Assembly: GCF_000189635.1 (NCBI RefSeq)
Contig: NW_002476405.1
Span: forward strand, 452,069 to 516,068
Origin: Tetrahymena thermophila SB210
Lineage: Eukaryota; Ciliophora; Oligohymenophorea; Hymenostomatida; Tetrahymenidae
Direction of reading: 5' to 3'
DNA: 64,000 bases
Shown here: positions 24,874 to 37,362 of the stretch, one piece after another
How positions within the stretch are numbered: the stretch's first letter is position 1
Layout: the number at the start of each line of letters is the position of its first letter
Notes under the pieces: generated by a model
The model's input: the letters and a program-made list of their open reading frames with translations, nothing else
Told to the model about the DNA's origin: nothing
The model's database searches: none
Program-made: the position numbers and the translations under genes

Positions 24874-27800
24874 ATGAAAGTAAGTAGTTATATACTTTTA
24901 TTTCTTTGCATTTCTTCATTTTATTTCAAAGAGATCAAAGCAGAACATATAGATTAATATGTCTCTTAGAATTTATACAATAGAAATTTATAAAGCTGTT
25001 AGAAAAACTGCGCTGTTTGCAATTTCGATGGATTTTGTTTGAAATGTAATGATCTTAGAGTATTTCCTAATTGCGACTGCTAAATTGGATACTATGAAAA
25101 TTCAGGAACGTGCTTACCATGCAAAAGTGGTTGTATGAGTTGTACATCAGCTAGTACATGCTCTTAATGCTATTCAATTTATACAATTGACTCTTCCACT
25201 TAAAATTGTAATTGTAACATGCCAAGCATTGGAGGTAGAATTAAATTTAATGGTAGTCATTATATTAATCTGTTTTCAATAAATTAGGAACATGTGAACT
25301 ACCGAACCAAGGAACTTTGCTTTATCAGGCAAGGTTACTAGATGATTTAAGTTCAATTTAAGTTATTTTTAACTAAATGATTTAAATACTGGGACTCGCA
25401 TCTTAAAGTAGCTAATTTACTCCATCACCAAATAATTGCATAATCTTTGATACCACAACTTTATCAAACTATGGTTGTAACAATATAAATAATTGTTAAT
25501 GTTTTGTAGATTCTCTAAATCGAAATAAGGTGGTCATCAACTTTAGTAAAAATTATAAATATATAACACCAAAAAATAAATTAATTTTATTTAATTAAAA
25601 TTAGTCCTTCTTCAATCTCCTTCATTTACAAATCCCTCTTTGTTTTTTATAAATCCTGTCATTGATATTACAAAGATCTAAATTCTAATAAATTAAAATG
25701 CTGTCTCAGTGCAAAACATCTACAACTTAGAAAGTTAAATTGGAGTACAAATAAACTAAAGAATAAAGCTTGGCTATTTTGCCTAAACAAACTACATCTA
25801 TCAATATTCCGCAGATCCTAATAACCCTTTAGCATATGTTCTATTTTCCGACTAAAGATTTGCAATATTTTCTGTTTTGACTTGCACAGTTAAAATAAAT
25901 AGTCCTCCTTAATACACAAGTATTTCACTCTAAATTGATACTTCATAATAAAACTATTATAGAATTTTGTTTAGCTCTGATCCTCAAATAAATGATACAA
26001 TTATTGTAGCTTTAACTTGCCAATATTTAAATATTCAAAATACTGACATTGCAACAATTTAAATTTCTACTACTAAATAAAGTACAGTGAATTACATATA
26101 GCCTTAGTTATAAGCAAATGGTAATCAAATGCAAAGTGCCTTAGATTCTATAATAGGAATAATTTTTAATAACTTTTAGTAAAGTAGCTTTTAATTAATT
26201 TCTACATTCTACCCTCCAATTATACCTCAACAAGTAGTTTGGTTGGATCCATCAATCAATTATAGCAACAATTAAAATGCATACTCAGTAAATATACCCG
26301 CTTTTTCTGCCAAAATAGTAGAGACCATCTTTTGCATAGTATTGATTTTATTTTCAGAGATTTATTTGCTATAATTTTGAGCTGATCAATAAATAAAAGT
26401 ATTTTTAAAATATTATGGGGGATGGATGAGTAATGTCCGATAATATGTATAACATTTTAATAAATTAAATATAATCTAATCACTTTTATTGTTTTGAAAT
26501 TTTACCAGACACCCCTCCTCTTCCATAATTCTTTCATAAATTAATTTTGCCAGATTTTTAGTTTTTTAAAACAAATTAAAAATTTTTCTTTCACTTATTT
26601 TTTGATTTTAGATAAATTTAATTTAATTTAAAAATGAATTTATTTACTAAAAAAATTTGTTTGATAAAGCTTGCTAAATAATAACTAAAAATTAGAATAA
26701 TAATTACTTTTCTAATTGTTAATTTTAAATTTAATTTACGATAAATGATTTTCTTAATCTATTAAATGATATTTTTATTTAAGTTTATGAAAATATTTTT
26801 AATTTAATAGCAAAAATTAAATGTTTCTTTTTTTATAATTAAAATAATAAAGTTTAAGGTTTTAGATAACTAAAACAATCTGTTAGCTGTAGCTTATATA
26901 CAATATCAAAACATGGCTTATTAAACAATATAAGACCCAAAGTTAGTTTTGGATAAATAAACACCATTGACAGATTTTTGGATAACAGTAGATACATCCT
27001 AATTTAGTCTTTCATAATCTAAAACTATTGACCCAAATTATCAGCAATAATCTTGGTTTTGTGTGGATTAAGACAATAAACCTTGTTAGGATATTTATGG
27101 AAATAAACTAAAAATAATTGATTATGGTAATTAAATGAAAGTTCCTAAAAATTCTATATAAATTAATAAGAAATATATATTTTACTACTTATTATAAAGC
27201 ATCTAATACCCATAGTATAGTAAGTAATATCAAACATTCACTGTAGGAACTGGAGTAGCATATTCTATGATGGCTTAAACTGTTTTTAAAGTGAATATTT
27301 ATGACGTTATTTACAATAAAATTCTTGTTCACACTGATTTTTCCTATCAAATCGGAAAAGCACAATATTCTATTTAAATATCAAATAGCTAGAATTAAAA
27401 AGTTAATGTAGTTTCTATTTCTAATCAAATATGCTTTGTTACAGAAGACTATTTTCCTCTTTTAGATTTTACTAACTCTCCAACACTTATTTTTCTTACT
27501 TTTTCTGTATTTGATTACTATTTTAACACACTTATTCCTATGCAAGACCCTACTTAGCCTATTTAGATTGAAATTTAACCACCTGCTCCATTAAATATCT
27601 AAATATGTAATTTAATAATTTTATAATTTCTATAAATAATTTATAAAATAATGTATGTTGGGTGCCTAAAAAATATTTTTAGATTTTTATTTAAAGAAAA
27701 AACAATAAAATTTTAAATTAAATTAATTTTTAAAAATAAAAATTTAATGATACCCTTTTCAATAAAACTTAATTAAAATACTAAATTAATACCTTAATAA

Positions 27801-30681
27801 ATTAGAGCAGTAAGCCTATAACGCTTTTACAGATTTAATAACTATTACATGTAATCCAGCAGACAATACTTAATATTATCAGTTCTTTTACTATAACAGC
27901 TAAAATGAGAGAGATTTAGAGATTAAATTTCCTTATTAACCAAGAAGGAAAATGATTTCTATTATGCAATTAAGTCAATAAGTTCAAACGCTTCTACCTC
28001 CAGGTAACATAGTAATCATGGCGATGGCATTTAATCCTTCTAATTATTTATATACAAATGTTACTTAAAATGTATTTGTTAGTAACGTCGATTTCAATTA
28101 AGGAGCATACGTTAACTTTATCTAAACATAATACTCAAAAGCTTAATAATTCTAGGGTAACAATTAAAATGTGAATGAGCTGTAAGTTTATTCAATAATA
28201 ATTGAAGCAATTGAAAGGTACGAGCAAAATAATATTTCTCCTCTGTCTGTTGAACAAATAAAGTCTAATATTTTAATAAGATTAACTAATGCGATTTGGT
28301 ATTAACAGCTTGATGATGTTTTCAATTTATCTGGATAAATAACTTACAGGATGATTTCTACTTAGTGGTAATATTCAGCTCAGTCATTCAAACAAATTTA
28401 AATAGCTACAGAAACAAGAATATAAACTCTCTACAATTGGATTCAGCAACAATACTCTTCTCTTTCATATTCTTAGTAATTAGCTTATAAATTATGCTTT
28501 ATATCCAGTATGCAGACATATATGTAGCTAATTAACCTTAATGCTTATTCAGATGTGATATTAGACACTAATATTGTTTAATACACAATTGAGATAATGA
28601 GTGGATTATCTTATTTATTAAAAGTAAATTAGTCTCCTATTAATTTATAATCAGACTAAGCTAGTCTTTTAATAGAAAGATATGATATCATTCTGTTTAT
28701 GGATAAGTACTACTAGCAATTTATTTCTGATCCAACTCCTATTTAGGTTGCTTAGAGTTTCTATGTTTTAACGCAGACTTGGGGCAATAACACATTTTTA
28801 TACAGACAAGAAATTAATTAGCTAAATTAACAATATTAAAGTAAGGCTAATTCTACAACTTAGGCTTTACTTAATATAACATATCCAATAAAAATACCAA
28901 CTGTTTTTACAGATTAGGCACAAACAAATTTTTAGTCTAGAAGAGATAGAGTACTATAAACAAATGCTGCATCTCTACCAAATAATTTTATACTAGATTT
29001 TGGAACAGTAAATGAGCAATAAGTTAAATGTATTTAGCGTTCATAATCAGGTTAATGGGTAAGTAATAGTTGTTAAGTTTAATTCAATGTGGTTAATAAT
29101 AAGAGAAATGTAAAGTGTGTTTGTTCTACTCCTACAGCAACATCGATTTTAGCTGATGCTGAAGCTCTTTTAAACAACTAAAATCTTTAAAATATATTCA
29201 GTGAAGGTGGTATTTAAAACATTTCAAAATTAAATGATTGGTATGATTATGTAGCAATTTGGACAATGCTAGGTTTGAACATAATCTTAATTTTTATGCT
29301 CCATTTTGTGAATACTATAGATAAAAAAGATTTTCAAACAATTTAACAATTTTAGGTAGTCAATACTGAGACATACATAGACACAGAAAAGTAAAATTAA
29401 AATAGAGATTAAAGGAGAGGAGTTTTCATTATGATTAAAGCCAAAAATATATCAGAATACAGCAACCTATTTGAAGATATTACAAGCTTACAAAAGTTAG
29501 AAAATAAACTAGAAACCTAATAGCTATTAAAAGAAAAGTCTGAATCGCAGCTTATTCTTTAGAACTAGTAAACAAATCTTAAAATAGAGCTTATTTAAAA
29601 ATAGACAAGCTTAGAGCAAGATAAGTAAAATAATGATTTATTTTAGAAGAAATAAGCAGACTCAAAAGAAGGATTAAATGAAACATAAAAAGACAAGGAA
29701 TAAAAGTTAAATGGAGAGCATGAAATTTAAACAGATAGAGAAATAAACTTGTAAAACTAAAAAAATAACAATAAACAGCAAAGTTATAGTTAAGAATAAA
29801 ACTAACCAAATAGCTTTAAGGTCTTATCAACTGTTGCTATTTTACCCAAAGAAAATTAAAATACAACATAAAAAATATAACCTGATGAGGAAAATATGAA
29901 AAACTTAACTGATCAATAAAATGAAGAAGAGAGATTTAGTGTAAATAATGATGAATAGACAGAAAAGAGTAAAATAAACAAGAAACCTTCTAAGAAAAAT
30001 TCTAGTAAAGTATTCCCAGTAACCTCAAAGAATGAAGTTTAAGAGAAATAGCAAGAAGGTGATATTGAAGATAAAAAAGAAGATTTGAAAGCTTTAAAAG
30101 AGTAAGAATAAAAGAAAAAAGAAATAGTAGCAAAAGAAAAATTTAAAGAATATTTATAGCTAGAGAAATTTAAGTTTGGTGTATTTGCTTTCCATTAGCT
30201 ATTTTCTATTTTTACAGTTTACAATGAAGACCAATCTAGAATATTTAGGTTCGTGATTTTCTACAATAAACTAGTTTGGCTATTAACTCTAAATTCGATA
30301 TTTGGCAAGAATTTAAGTGTAGTTCAAGTTATTATCTTAAGTATTGTTACAACTATTGTCCTGCAAATAGTAACCAATATTGTTGAAATACTTCTGAGAT
30401 ATAAAAAACTTAGAAAACTTGGATTATTAGTAGTGTCTTTATTCTGTCTTTTCTGCTATTATAGTATTCTTGTAGTTATTGCAGGAGAATCTGCATACGA
30501 ATCTAATCTCTGGATTATCTCATACTTTGCCACTTTAATTGTTAATGAATTAATATTGGGAATCCTCATTAGCGCTGTAATGTTTTACTTGTGTAGAAGA
30601 TTTATAAAATAAATCAAAAATAACATGATTTTAGAACTTCTTGGAGCAGGAGTATTATTATAAGCTTTTAGCAAAAATTGA
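24874..30681 (+). CDS. Polycystin-1-like REJ/GPS membrane protein, array copy 4
   Basis: Proposed exons are 24874-25234, 25288-25545, 25605-26338, 26853-27606 and 27806-30681, giving 1660 aa and ending in TGA. It starts MKVSSYILLFLCISSFYF (signal peptide). The Cys-rich head contains NCAVCNFDGFCLKC and CMSCTSASTCSQC. A REJ-type QSWFCVDQDNKPCQD is early in exon 4. The GPS-like motif near residue 1109 is CIQRSQSGQWVSNSC then KCVC. One TM helix follows (WTMLGLNIILIFML). The linker is ~270 residues of Lys/Glu/Gln. The last block begins FHQLFSIFTVYNEDQSRIFR and ends with the family tail LGAGVLLQAFSKN. The third intron is 514 bp, against 142-213 bp in the other copies. Its acceptor could be 26852 or 26858, both in frame. 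First-intron sequence (GTAGAATTA) and C-terminal residues ally it with copy 1. Confidence 0.82.
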
Positions 30682-31269
30682 ATTAAGAAAAAAGAATAAA
30701 AAAAAGGCAAAGATTTTTTATATACTGTAATAATTTTATTTACATAATTTAACAATTTGATTAAAATTAATTATTTATTTATTCAATAAAAAATAATAAA
30801 AACGAAAAATTAAATGTAAAATTTTTGATTTTGAGTATCTGCATTCATAAATTTATTCATCAAAAAAGGTGAATGAATATATTATTTTAAATTAATATTC
30901 ACTATTTGTTTGCTTAACAAAAATATTAATTCATAATGATTAGAAGTAAACATAAAAATAAAATAATAATAATAAAAAAAGATATTTTTATCAATTTAAA
31001 TAATCAATCAAATAAATTTTAAAATAATTTCAAGTAAATATGGATGATAATTATTTAATTATTGAGATTGAAAACTGTTTTATATGTTAAAATTAAAACA
31101 AATAGAATATAAAGATATCATATTGTTATTAGTAAATATAAGCTGGTTAATTAATTAATTAATAGAGAACTTTTGCTTATTGCAGAGTTTGTTTGGAAAA
31201 TGGTTTGTATATACTTAAGAAATTTAATCATTAAAGAACAAATAAATAAAATTATCAAAAATGAATCGC
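30682..31269. other. Convergent intergenic region
   Basis: This region lies between the TGA of receptor copy 4 and the TGA of the minus-strand gene at 31270. It is AT-rich with no coding signal, and should hold both 3' UTRs. Confidence 0.6.
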
Positions 31270-31974
31270 TCATTCATTTTTTTTAAAAACAGAATATGTT
31301 TTATCCTCTTCTTATAAGTTGTTATTATTTTTGTTGAAATTATAATTCTGCTGTTGGATTGTTTACTAATTATCATCATCATCTTTATTGTTATTTTCTT
31401 TTTACTCCTCTTCTTCTTACTCTTCATCGCTATCTTGCTTACCTAAAAATGGGCGATTTAGCTAATATTCTATAGTTTCTTCGTTACCATTAGCAATTGT
31501 TTGCAATTTATTTTTTTATTTTGCAGGTAATCTGCTAGGTAAAGCAGTTTATTCATCATTTATTATTTTATTTTGAGATTATGCTTAATTAGTCTCTGGG
31601 GGAATATTTTATGAAAAATCATCTTCTTCACTTTAATAATCTTAATGAGGGAGAAGAATTTGAGCATCTGGCTCGCTTAATTCTTGCAATTATTTTCTAT
31701 ATTATTTTTCCTTTTTATCCATTTTCCAGTTCACAAATATTGCAACAAAGAATAAAATAAATGATAGAGGGCCGAATATGACCAAAAGATAACTAATGCA
31801 AGAATCGTTTGAACAGAATTCAGTTGAAGAGCAACACTAGCTTAAACCACAGCATGAGTAGTCGGAGGGACAATATTATTCAATTGCATTTTTATCAACC
31901 CCACAACTTTAATCAGCCTTAATGCAAGCTATTTAAAATATTGTAATTACTAATAAGATGGATATTATTTTCAT
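31270..31974 (-). CDS. Small Cys-rich single-pass membrane protein with acidic tail
   Basis: Reading TAA/TAG as Gln, the minus strand is open from ATG at 31974 to TGA at 31270-31272, 234 aa in one exon. It has a clear signal peptide (MKIISILLVITIFQIACIKA). A compact ectodomain of ~45 residues carries ten cysteines, including two CC pairs (YSCCGLSQCCSS, then FCSNDSC). A TM helix follows (YLLVIFGPLSFILFFVAIFV), then a basic stop-transfer KMDKKEK. The ~150-residue cytoplasmic tail is rich in Gln, Glu, Asp and Asn, with an acidic run near residue 185. I do not recognise the family; the Cys spacing suggests a small disulphide-knotted module. The domain order is coherent (signal, Cys-rich, TM, tail), which supports a real gene. 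Confidence 0.72.
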
Positions 31975-32629
31975 GAACTCTTTGCGTACTTAACAACTAA
32001 TAATAAATGATCCTTATCACAATCTCAAATTTTTTATAGTTATTTCTTTATTGATTATCAGGACTAATTATTTAATTAATTAAATGATAAAACTTTGCTT
32101 AATTAGTTTTGTCATTCATTAATAGTCTTTAGATTGCTTTTCTAATTAATTAATTTATTAATTATAAGCATTTATCAATCAAAAATAATCAATTTCAATT
32201 ACTAATTTCTATTTAAAGTTTCTTACTTTTGTCTTATTAATAGATTCTGATTAGATGAACAGAAAAAATATTAGGTTTGAGTAGATATATGTTAAATATT
32301 TTAATTTGTATTTTTCTTTGATTTTCCCAATAAGAATGAAATATTGATTTATTGATTGATTGATTTGTTAATTTGGGAAGAATTTGAAATCAATTTCAAT
32401 AGAAAATAAAATACAAAAGAAAACAATTAATTTCAAAAGGAAATAAATAAATTACAAAAGCAATTAATTGTGTGTGGGAATTATAAAATAATTGATAGAA
32501 GAAAAAAGACAAAAGGAAAAAATATTCATAATTAATTAATTAAGAAAAAAACTCTAAAAGAGGAAAAAAAATAATTAAAAAAAATAAAGAAGTAAATGAT
32601 TATCATCATCAATCAACCTAACAACTATC
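31975..32629. other. Upstream region of the small membrane gene, purine-rich on the right
   Basis: It should contain the promoter of the minus-strand gene ending at 31974. From about 32390 to 32600 the plus strand becomes a long A/G-rich run (AAGAAAAC.., AGAGGAAAAAAAAT..), leading into the GC-richer island at 32630. Confidence 0.5.
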
Positions 32630-32950
32630 TCAGAATTTGGAATGAGCAATGGGCAATAAGTTTTTAAACTCAAAACCGTTCGGTTCAAAGTCAAAATCAG
32701 CACCGAGATCGACTAAGTTTTTTAGAACCCATCGAATTGCCCTTCTTTTTCCAGGTTCAGAGATAATGCGGGGACCTTTAATGAAAAATGATGATTAATG
32801 CAAAAAGTAAAATTGATGCATTTCTTTGATTTTATTAAAGGAACAACGCGAGGCTTTTCAAAATGTCTATATCCGAAAAGTCTATCTAAGTAGATAGACC
32901 CAGTAAGGATCTCTTCCACCTTTTGTATTACCCTGATTTTTTAATGTATA
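32630..32950 (-). pseudogene. GC-richer island with coding-like minus-strand frames, probable gene fragment
   Basis: Base composition shifts sharply away from its AT-rich surroundings and contains several CpG sites. In one minus-strand frame, 32776 down to TGA at 32630-32632, the translation looks like real protein (for example KRRAIRWVLKNLVDLGADF), with an ankyrin-like LVDLGADF end. Upstream, coding-like sequence continues in another frame (YLDRLFGYRHFEKPRVVPL), and no good intron joins the two. This fits a decayed gene fragment, or a gene whose exons I cannot join. Family not identified. Confidence 0.35.
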
Positions 32951-33860
32951 GTTTTATGTATTTTTAATTAAATCGTTATAAAAAGAAAAAAGAATGAAAG
33001 ATATTTTGATCGGATAATTTGCTGCTCTTGCTAATGTTGCTGCTGCTATTAATAAAATTAAAAGATAAAAGATAAAATTAAGAAAAATTAATTAAGAAAA
33101 AAAGAAAGAATAAATTAAAAAGAATAAATTCAAAATTCAGAGAATCGAGAGAAAAAAATCAGAGAATCGAGAGATAAAAAATAATTAAAAAATAAATAAG
33201 AAATAAAAGCAATAAAACAAACAAACAAACAAACAAAGAAATTAAAGCAAAATTTGAAAGAAAATAAACTGCAAAATAATAATTAAAAAGAAAAGAAATC
33301 AAATAATAAATAACATCAAAAGAATATTTTAAAATAAGCCAAGCATGCCAAATTTTTTTTGTTTTTTAATAAATTAATTAAAAAAACAATTTAATTTTAA
33401 TTATCAGGATAATTATTCTGTTTTTACAAATAATTCAAATCTTTAATTACTTTTTTATATAAAAGCAATGAATGCAATCATTTATGAAAAGAAATCAAAT
33501 AATATCTAAAAACCTTAAAAATCAAATTAAATTCATATTTCTTCATTTTAATATAAAAATTTATTCATTTAAATACGAATTAATATAACTTTGAGCTCAC
33601 TAAAATTCGTAGATATTTAAAAAATAATTTTCTTTTCTTTTATATTTTATGAAAAATAATATTAATATGTTTTTGTTGATAAATTTAAATTTATTGAATT
33701 TGGGTTAATAAATTTTATTTTATTTGTTTTATTAAATGCAAAAAGTCTAATTAGTTTTATATGTTTAAAAGAGATTATTTCTTTAACTTAATTTTATAAC
33801 AAAATTAATAATCTCTTTTAAAATTAACATTTTATCAAATGCAAAATCAAAAAAACAGAT
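32951..33860. other. A-rich spacer with simple repeats
   Basis: Purine-rich on the plus strand to about 33320. It includes a 16-base direct repeat (TCAGAGAATCGAGAGA, about 33136-33175) and an AAAC repeat at 33216-33236. Beyond that it is ordinary AT-rich DNA. No gene seen. Confidence 0.55.
33216..33236 (+). repeat. AAAC tetranucleotide repeat
   Basis: Five uninterrupted units of AAAC inside the A-rich spacer left of the antigen array. Confidence 0.8.
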
Positions 33861-35384
33861 GTAGCGCTTTAAATTTTATTTTTTTATAATATTTTATTAA
33901 CCTAGTTTAGCTTGATGAAAAATATAACGGGGATGAGTAAAAATTTAAAAATAAGTTGATTTATGTTTACTCTTAGATTCGAAAATAACACTTTACTTTG
34001 ATTTAAAAAAGTGTCGACCTAAGTTATTATTCCGTCTATAAAAAATCTTTTATAAAAAAAGATACTTAATATTTTTAATATCAACCAGCTCAAAAGGAAA
34101 CAATTTTCAAAAATAAAATTTGAAAATAAATTACTTCTTTGAAGCTATATTTTTATTTTTTATTTTATGGGACATTAATTTCTTAGAGTCTTAGTCAATA
34201 TTTTAGGATTCACAGTGTTACTAATTTGTAAATCTTCTTAAAATGTATTAATTTATTATAAAAAATTTTATTGAAAATAAGCTTATAAATTACATTTTCT
34301 CGAAAATAATTAATTAAAGCATAATTAATGTAAATATTGTTTATTTTTAAAAACAAATTTTTTATTATTACTTCAATATAAAGTTAAGTGATTTTCTCGA
34401 AAATAATTTGAACATAATTAATGTAAACTATTATCTTTAGAAACAAAATAACCACTCTTTTATTATCTCTATAAATCAAATTAGTTAATTCAACTCACAT
34501 CTTAAAGTCTTTTGAAAATAGATATGTAATCTGCTTTTTTTCAATAAATATCGCATTCATTTTTCATTAAATGATTCGATAAATAAAATAGTAAGCTTGA
34601 TGATGGACTTTATTAATTAATGAAATATATATTTAATAATCTTTCAGATTTAATCTAATGGGCTTTTTATGCTCTCTAAAGTTTGTTATATTGATTTTTT
34701 TATCTTTTCATTTGAAGAATTTTTTCCAATTATAATTAAAACATGATTTAGTTTATTCTTTTAGAAATTTGGATTTTTCTTAAATTGATTGCCTATGTTA
34801 CTTACACCCTTTTTTAATTAAAAAAATTAATTTTCTCAATTTTATTTTGATAATTTTATATTCAAAATAAATAGTAAGATATTCATTCATCTTCCCTTTT
34901 CTCAAAAAATTGAATTGGTTTGAAGAAAAATTTGATGATATAAATATCTTATTTACTTACAATTTCACCTAACATTCATTATCAATCATAACAACCTTTA
35001 CTGTATAAATTTTTTTTACTTAAAAAAAATATAAAACAGAAATGATTGTAAATACATTAAGTATAAATTAATATTAAACCAAATTTTTTTATCATTCATT
35101 TTATTTTAAAGTATGCATTTTTGTTTCTAATTTGCAATAAAAACCTATGATATTATATATTTCATATATCAAGCTAAAAATGAGTGGAAAATTTTTTAAG
35201 TACTGGCAATAAAAATAAATTAATTTAATTAGATTTCTCGAAAAAAAATAATTAACTTAATTAACTTATACTGGCCTGAATTTATTAGATTAAATTTATC
35301 TTATTTTTAAGTATTCAAATTAATTATTTTGTTTACATTTTTCTCGAAAATTTTTTTTTATCTTCAAGAAATGAGCCAAAGATA
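33860..35384. other. Upstream region of antigen gene 1
   Basis: AT-rich and non-coding. It aligns by landmarks with the upstream regions of the other antigen genes but is the shortest: only one clear copy of the ~300-bp repeat block is visible, near 35.1-35.2 kb. It contains several CTCGAAAATAATTA-type motifs (about 34298, 34394, 35239) shared with the other cassettes. Confidence 0.55.
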
Positions 35385-35460
35385 GAACGCATAAATAAAC
35401 AGCTAAACAAATAATTAATTTAAAATAAATACTATTAAATTCAAAATACTAAGTGAAGAA
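35385..35460 (+). promoter_or_regulatory. Conserved proximal upstream block, antigen gene 1
   Basis: AGCTAAACAAATAATTAATT followed by an AAAATAAATACT..TAAATTCAAAATA run reaches almost to the ATG. The same block precedes all four antigen ATGs. This copy is the most diverged. Role as promoter plus 5' UTR is inferred. Confidence 0.45.
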
Positions 35461-37362
35461 ATGAATAAATAAAATACTATTATTATAGTCTTACTTATTT
35501 CGACTGCTTTTGTTAGAGCTGGTATACCAGTTACTTGTGGTAATGGACACAATTGTGATTCATGTGGAGATACTGCTGACATTAGAGCAAATTTCATTCC
35601 TATTACTTGGACATAATGCATGTATACTTAGTGTAATACAGCTCCGAGTTCAATAAGTAGCTTCGTTTGCTAATCTTGTTTTGGATAACCAAATTCAATT
35701 ACAGCTTTAAACAAAGGCAATTATTATGATCCAAGTACAACCTCTTGTGTTAATTCCTGTCCTTTAGGTACTTAAGCTGATAGTTCTAATACTTGCAAGC
35801 CGAATCCTAAACCTGGTAATAATATTTCATGTGGTTCTAGTGGTAGCTGCTCTGGATGTGGTGCCACTACACAAATAGCAAATTTATTCACACCAGTTCC
35901 TGGTCCAATTTGCCAAGTTACAGATTGTAGCTAAATTCCTAGTTCATATAATAGCTATGTTTGCTAATCTTGCTATCAAGCTGCAGGCGCTATAGCTGCT
36001 TTAAATATTGGTAATTATTACGACTTAGGTACAAGTGCTTGTGTTGCTTCCTGCCCTATAGGTACTAAAGCTGATAATACTAATACTTGCTAGATTGTTA
36101 AACCTGGTAATAATGTTTCATGTGGCTCAAGTGGCAGCTGCTCTGGGTGTGGTGCCACTCCTTAAATAGCAAATTTATTCACACCCGTTACTGGCTTAAT
36201 CTGCAAAATGAATGATTGTAGCTAAAAACCTTCTTCATATAATAGCTATGTTTGTTAATCTTGCTATCAAGCAGCAGGCGCTATAGCTGCTTTAAATATT
36301 GGTAATTATTACGACCTAGGTACAAGTGCTTGTGTTGCTTCCTGCCCTATAGGTACTAAAGCTGATAATACTAATACTTGCTAGATTGTTAAACCTGGTA
36401 ATAATGTTTCATGTGGCTCAAGTGGCAGCTGCTCTGGGTGTGGTGCCACTCCTTAAATAGCAAATTTATTCACACCCGTTACTGGCTTAATCTGCAAAAT
36501 GAATGATTGTAGCTAAACTCCTTCTTCATATAATAGCTATGTTTGTTAATCTTGCTATCAAGCACCAGGTGCTATAGCTGCTTTAAATATTGGTAATTAT
36601 TACAACCCAGGTACACATGCTTGTGTTACTTCCTGTCCTTAAGGTACTTAAGCTGATAATACTAATACTTGCTAGCCAATTCCTACTAAACCTGGTAATA
36701 ACATTTCATGTGGCTCAAGTGGTAGCTGTTCTGGGTGTGGTACCACTCCAGAAATAGTTAATTTATTCACACCTGTTTCTGGCTCAAGTTGCAAAGTGAC
36801 AGATTGTAGCTAAACTCCTACTTCATACAATAGTTATGTATGTTAATCTTGTTATCAATTGACTGGTGCAATTGCTGCTTTAAATATAGGTAATTATTAC
36901 GACCCAGGAACAAATGCTTGTGTTGCTGAATGCCCTAAAGGTAAAGTTGCAGATATTAATAAAACTTGTTAAACTCCAAAAACTATCATCGGTAAAGATG
37001 TCGGCTGTGGCACGGCTGCTTCGAATGGAAATGCTGCTAACTGCAATCTTTGTGGAGATAATTCCACAATGCAAAACCTTTTTTCTTACGATACAACAAC
37101 AGCAGGTTAAAATTGTTAATTTAAAGATTGTAGCACTATCCCAAGTACTCTAAATGGTTGGATATGCAACTCTTGTAATGGTGTAGAAGGATCTAAAATT
37201 CCAGTTGGCTTATATTTTAATGGTAGTACTTGTGTTTCCACATGTTCCACTGGAGTTGCTACATCTTAAACTAATTGGACTTGCAAAATTTTTAATACTT
37301 ATAACTTTGGAAGCTTTTTAAGCTTGGTGATATATTTTTTGTTATTAAATATATTATTTTGA
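35461..37362 (+). CDS. GPI-anchored surface (immobilization) antigen, gene 1
   Basis: Single exon, 633 aa with TAA/TAG as Gln and TGA at 37360-37362. It starts with a signal peptide (MNKQNTIIIVLLISTAFVRA). Six Cys-rich repeats of 97-99 aa follow, starting at 35536, 35830, 36121, 36412, 36709 and 37006. Each has the pattern CG..GSCSGCG, then C...DCSQ.P.SYNSYVC.SCY, then LNIGNYYDPGT.ACV..CP. It ends in a hydrophobic GPI-signal-like tail (FGSFLSLVIYFLLLNILF) with no cytoplasmic residues. Signal, periodic Cys repeats and GPI tail are the layout of Tetrahymena i-antigens (Ser family), abundant proteins coating the cell and cilia. Units 3 and 4 are almost identical in DNA, showing a recent internal duplication. 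No allele or locus name can be assigned from sequence alone. Confidence 0.9.

Noticed and set aside
32722..32919. 65-aa minus-strand protein at the GC island
   Set aside because: Only one of two competing coding-like frames. The better protein-like sequence next to its end is in another frame, so an intact gene cannot be supported.
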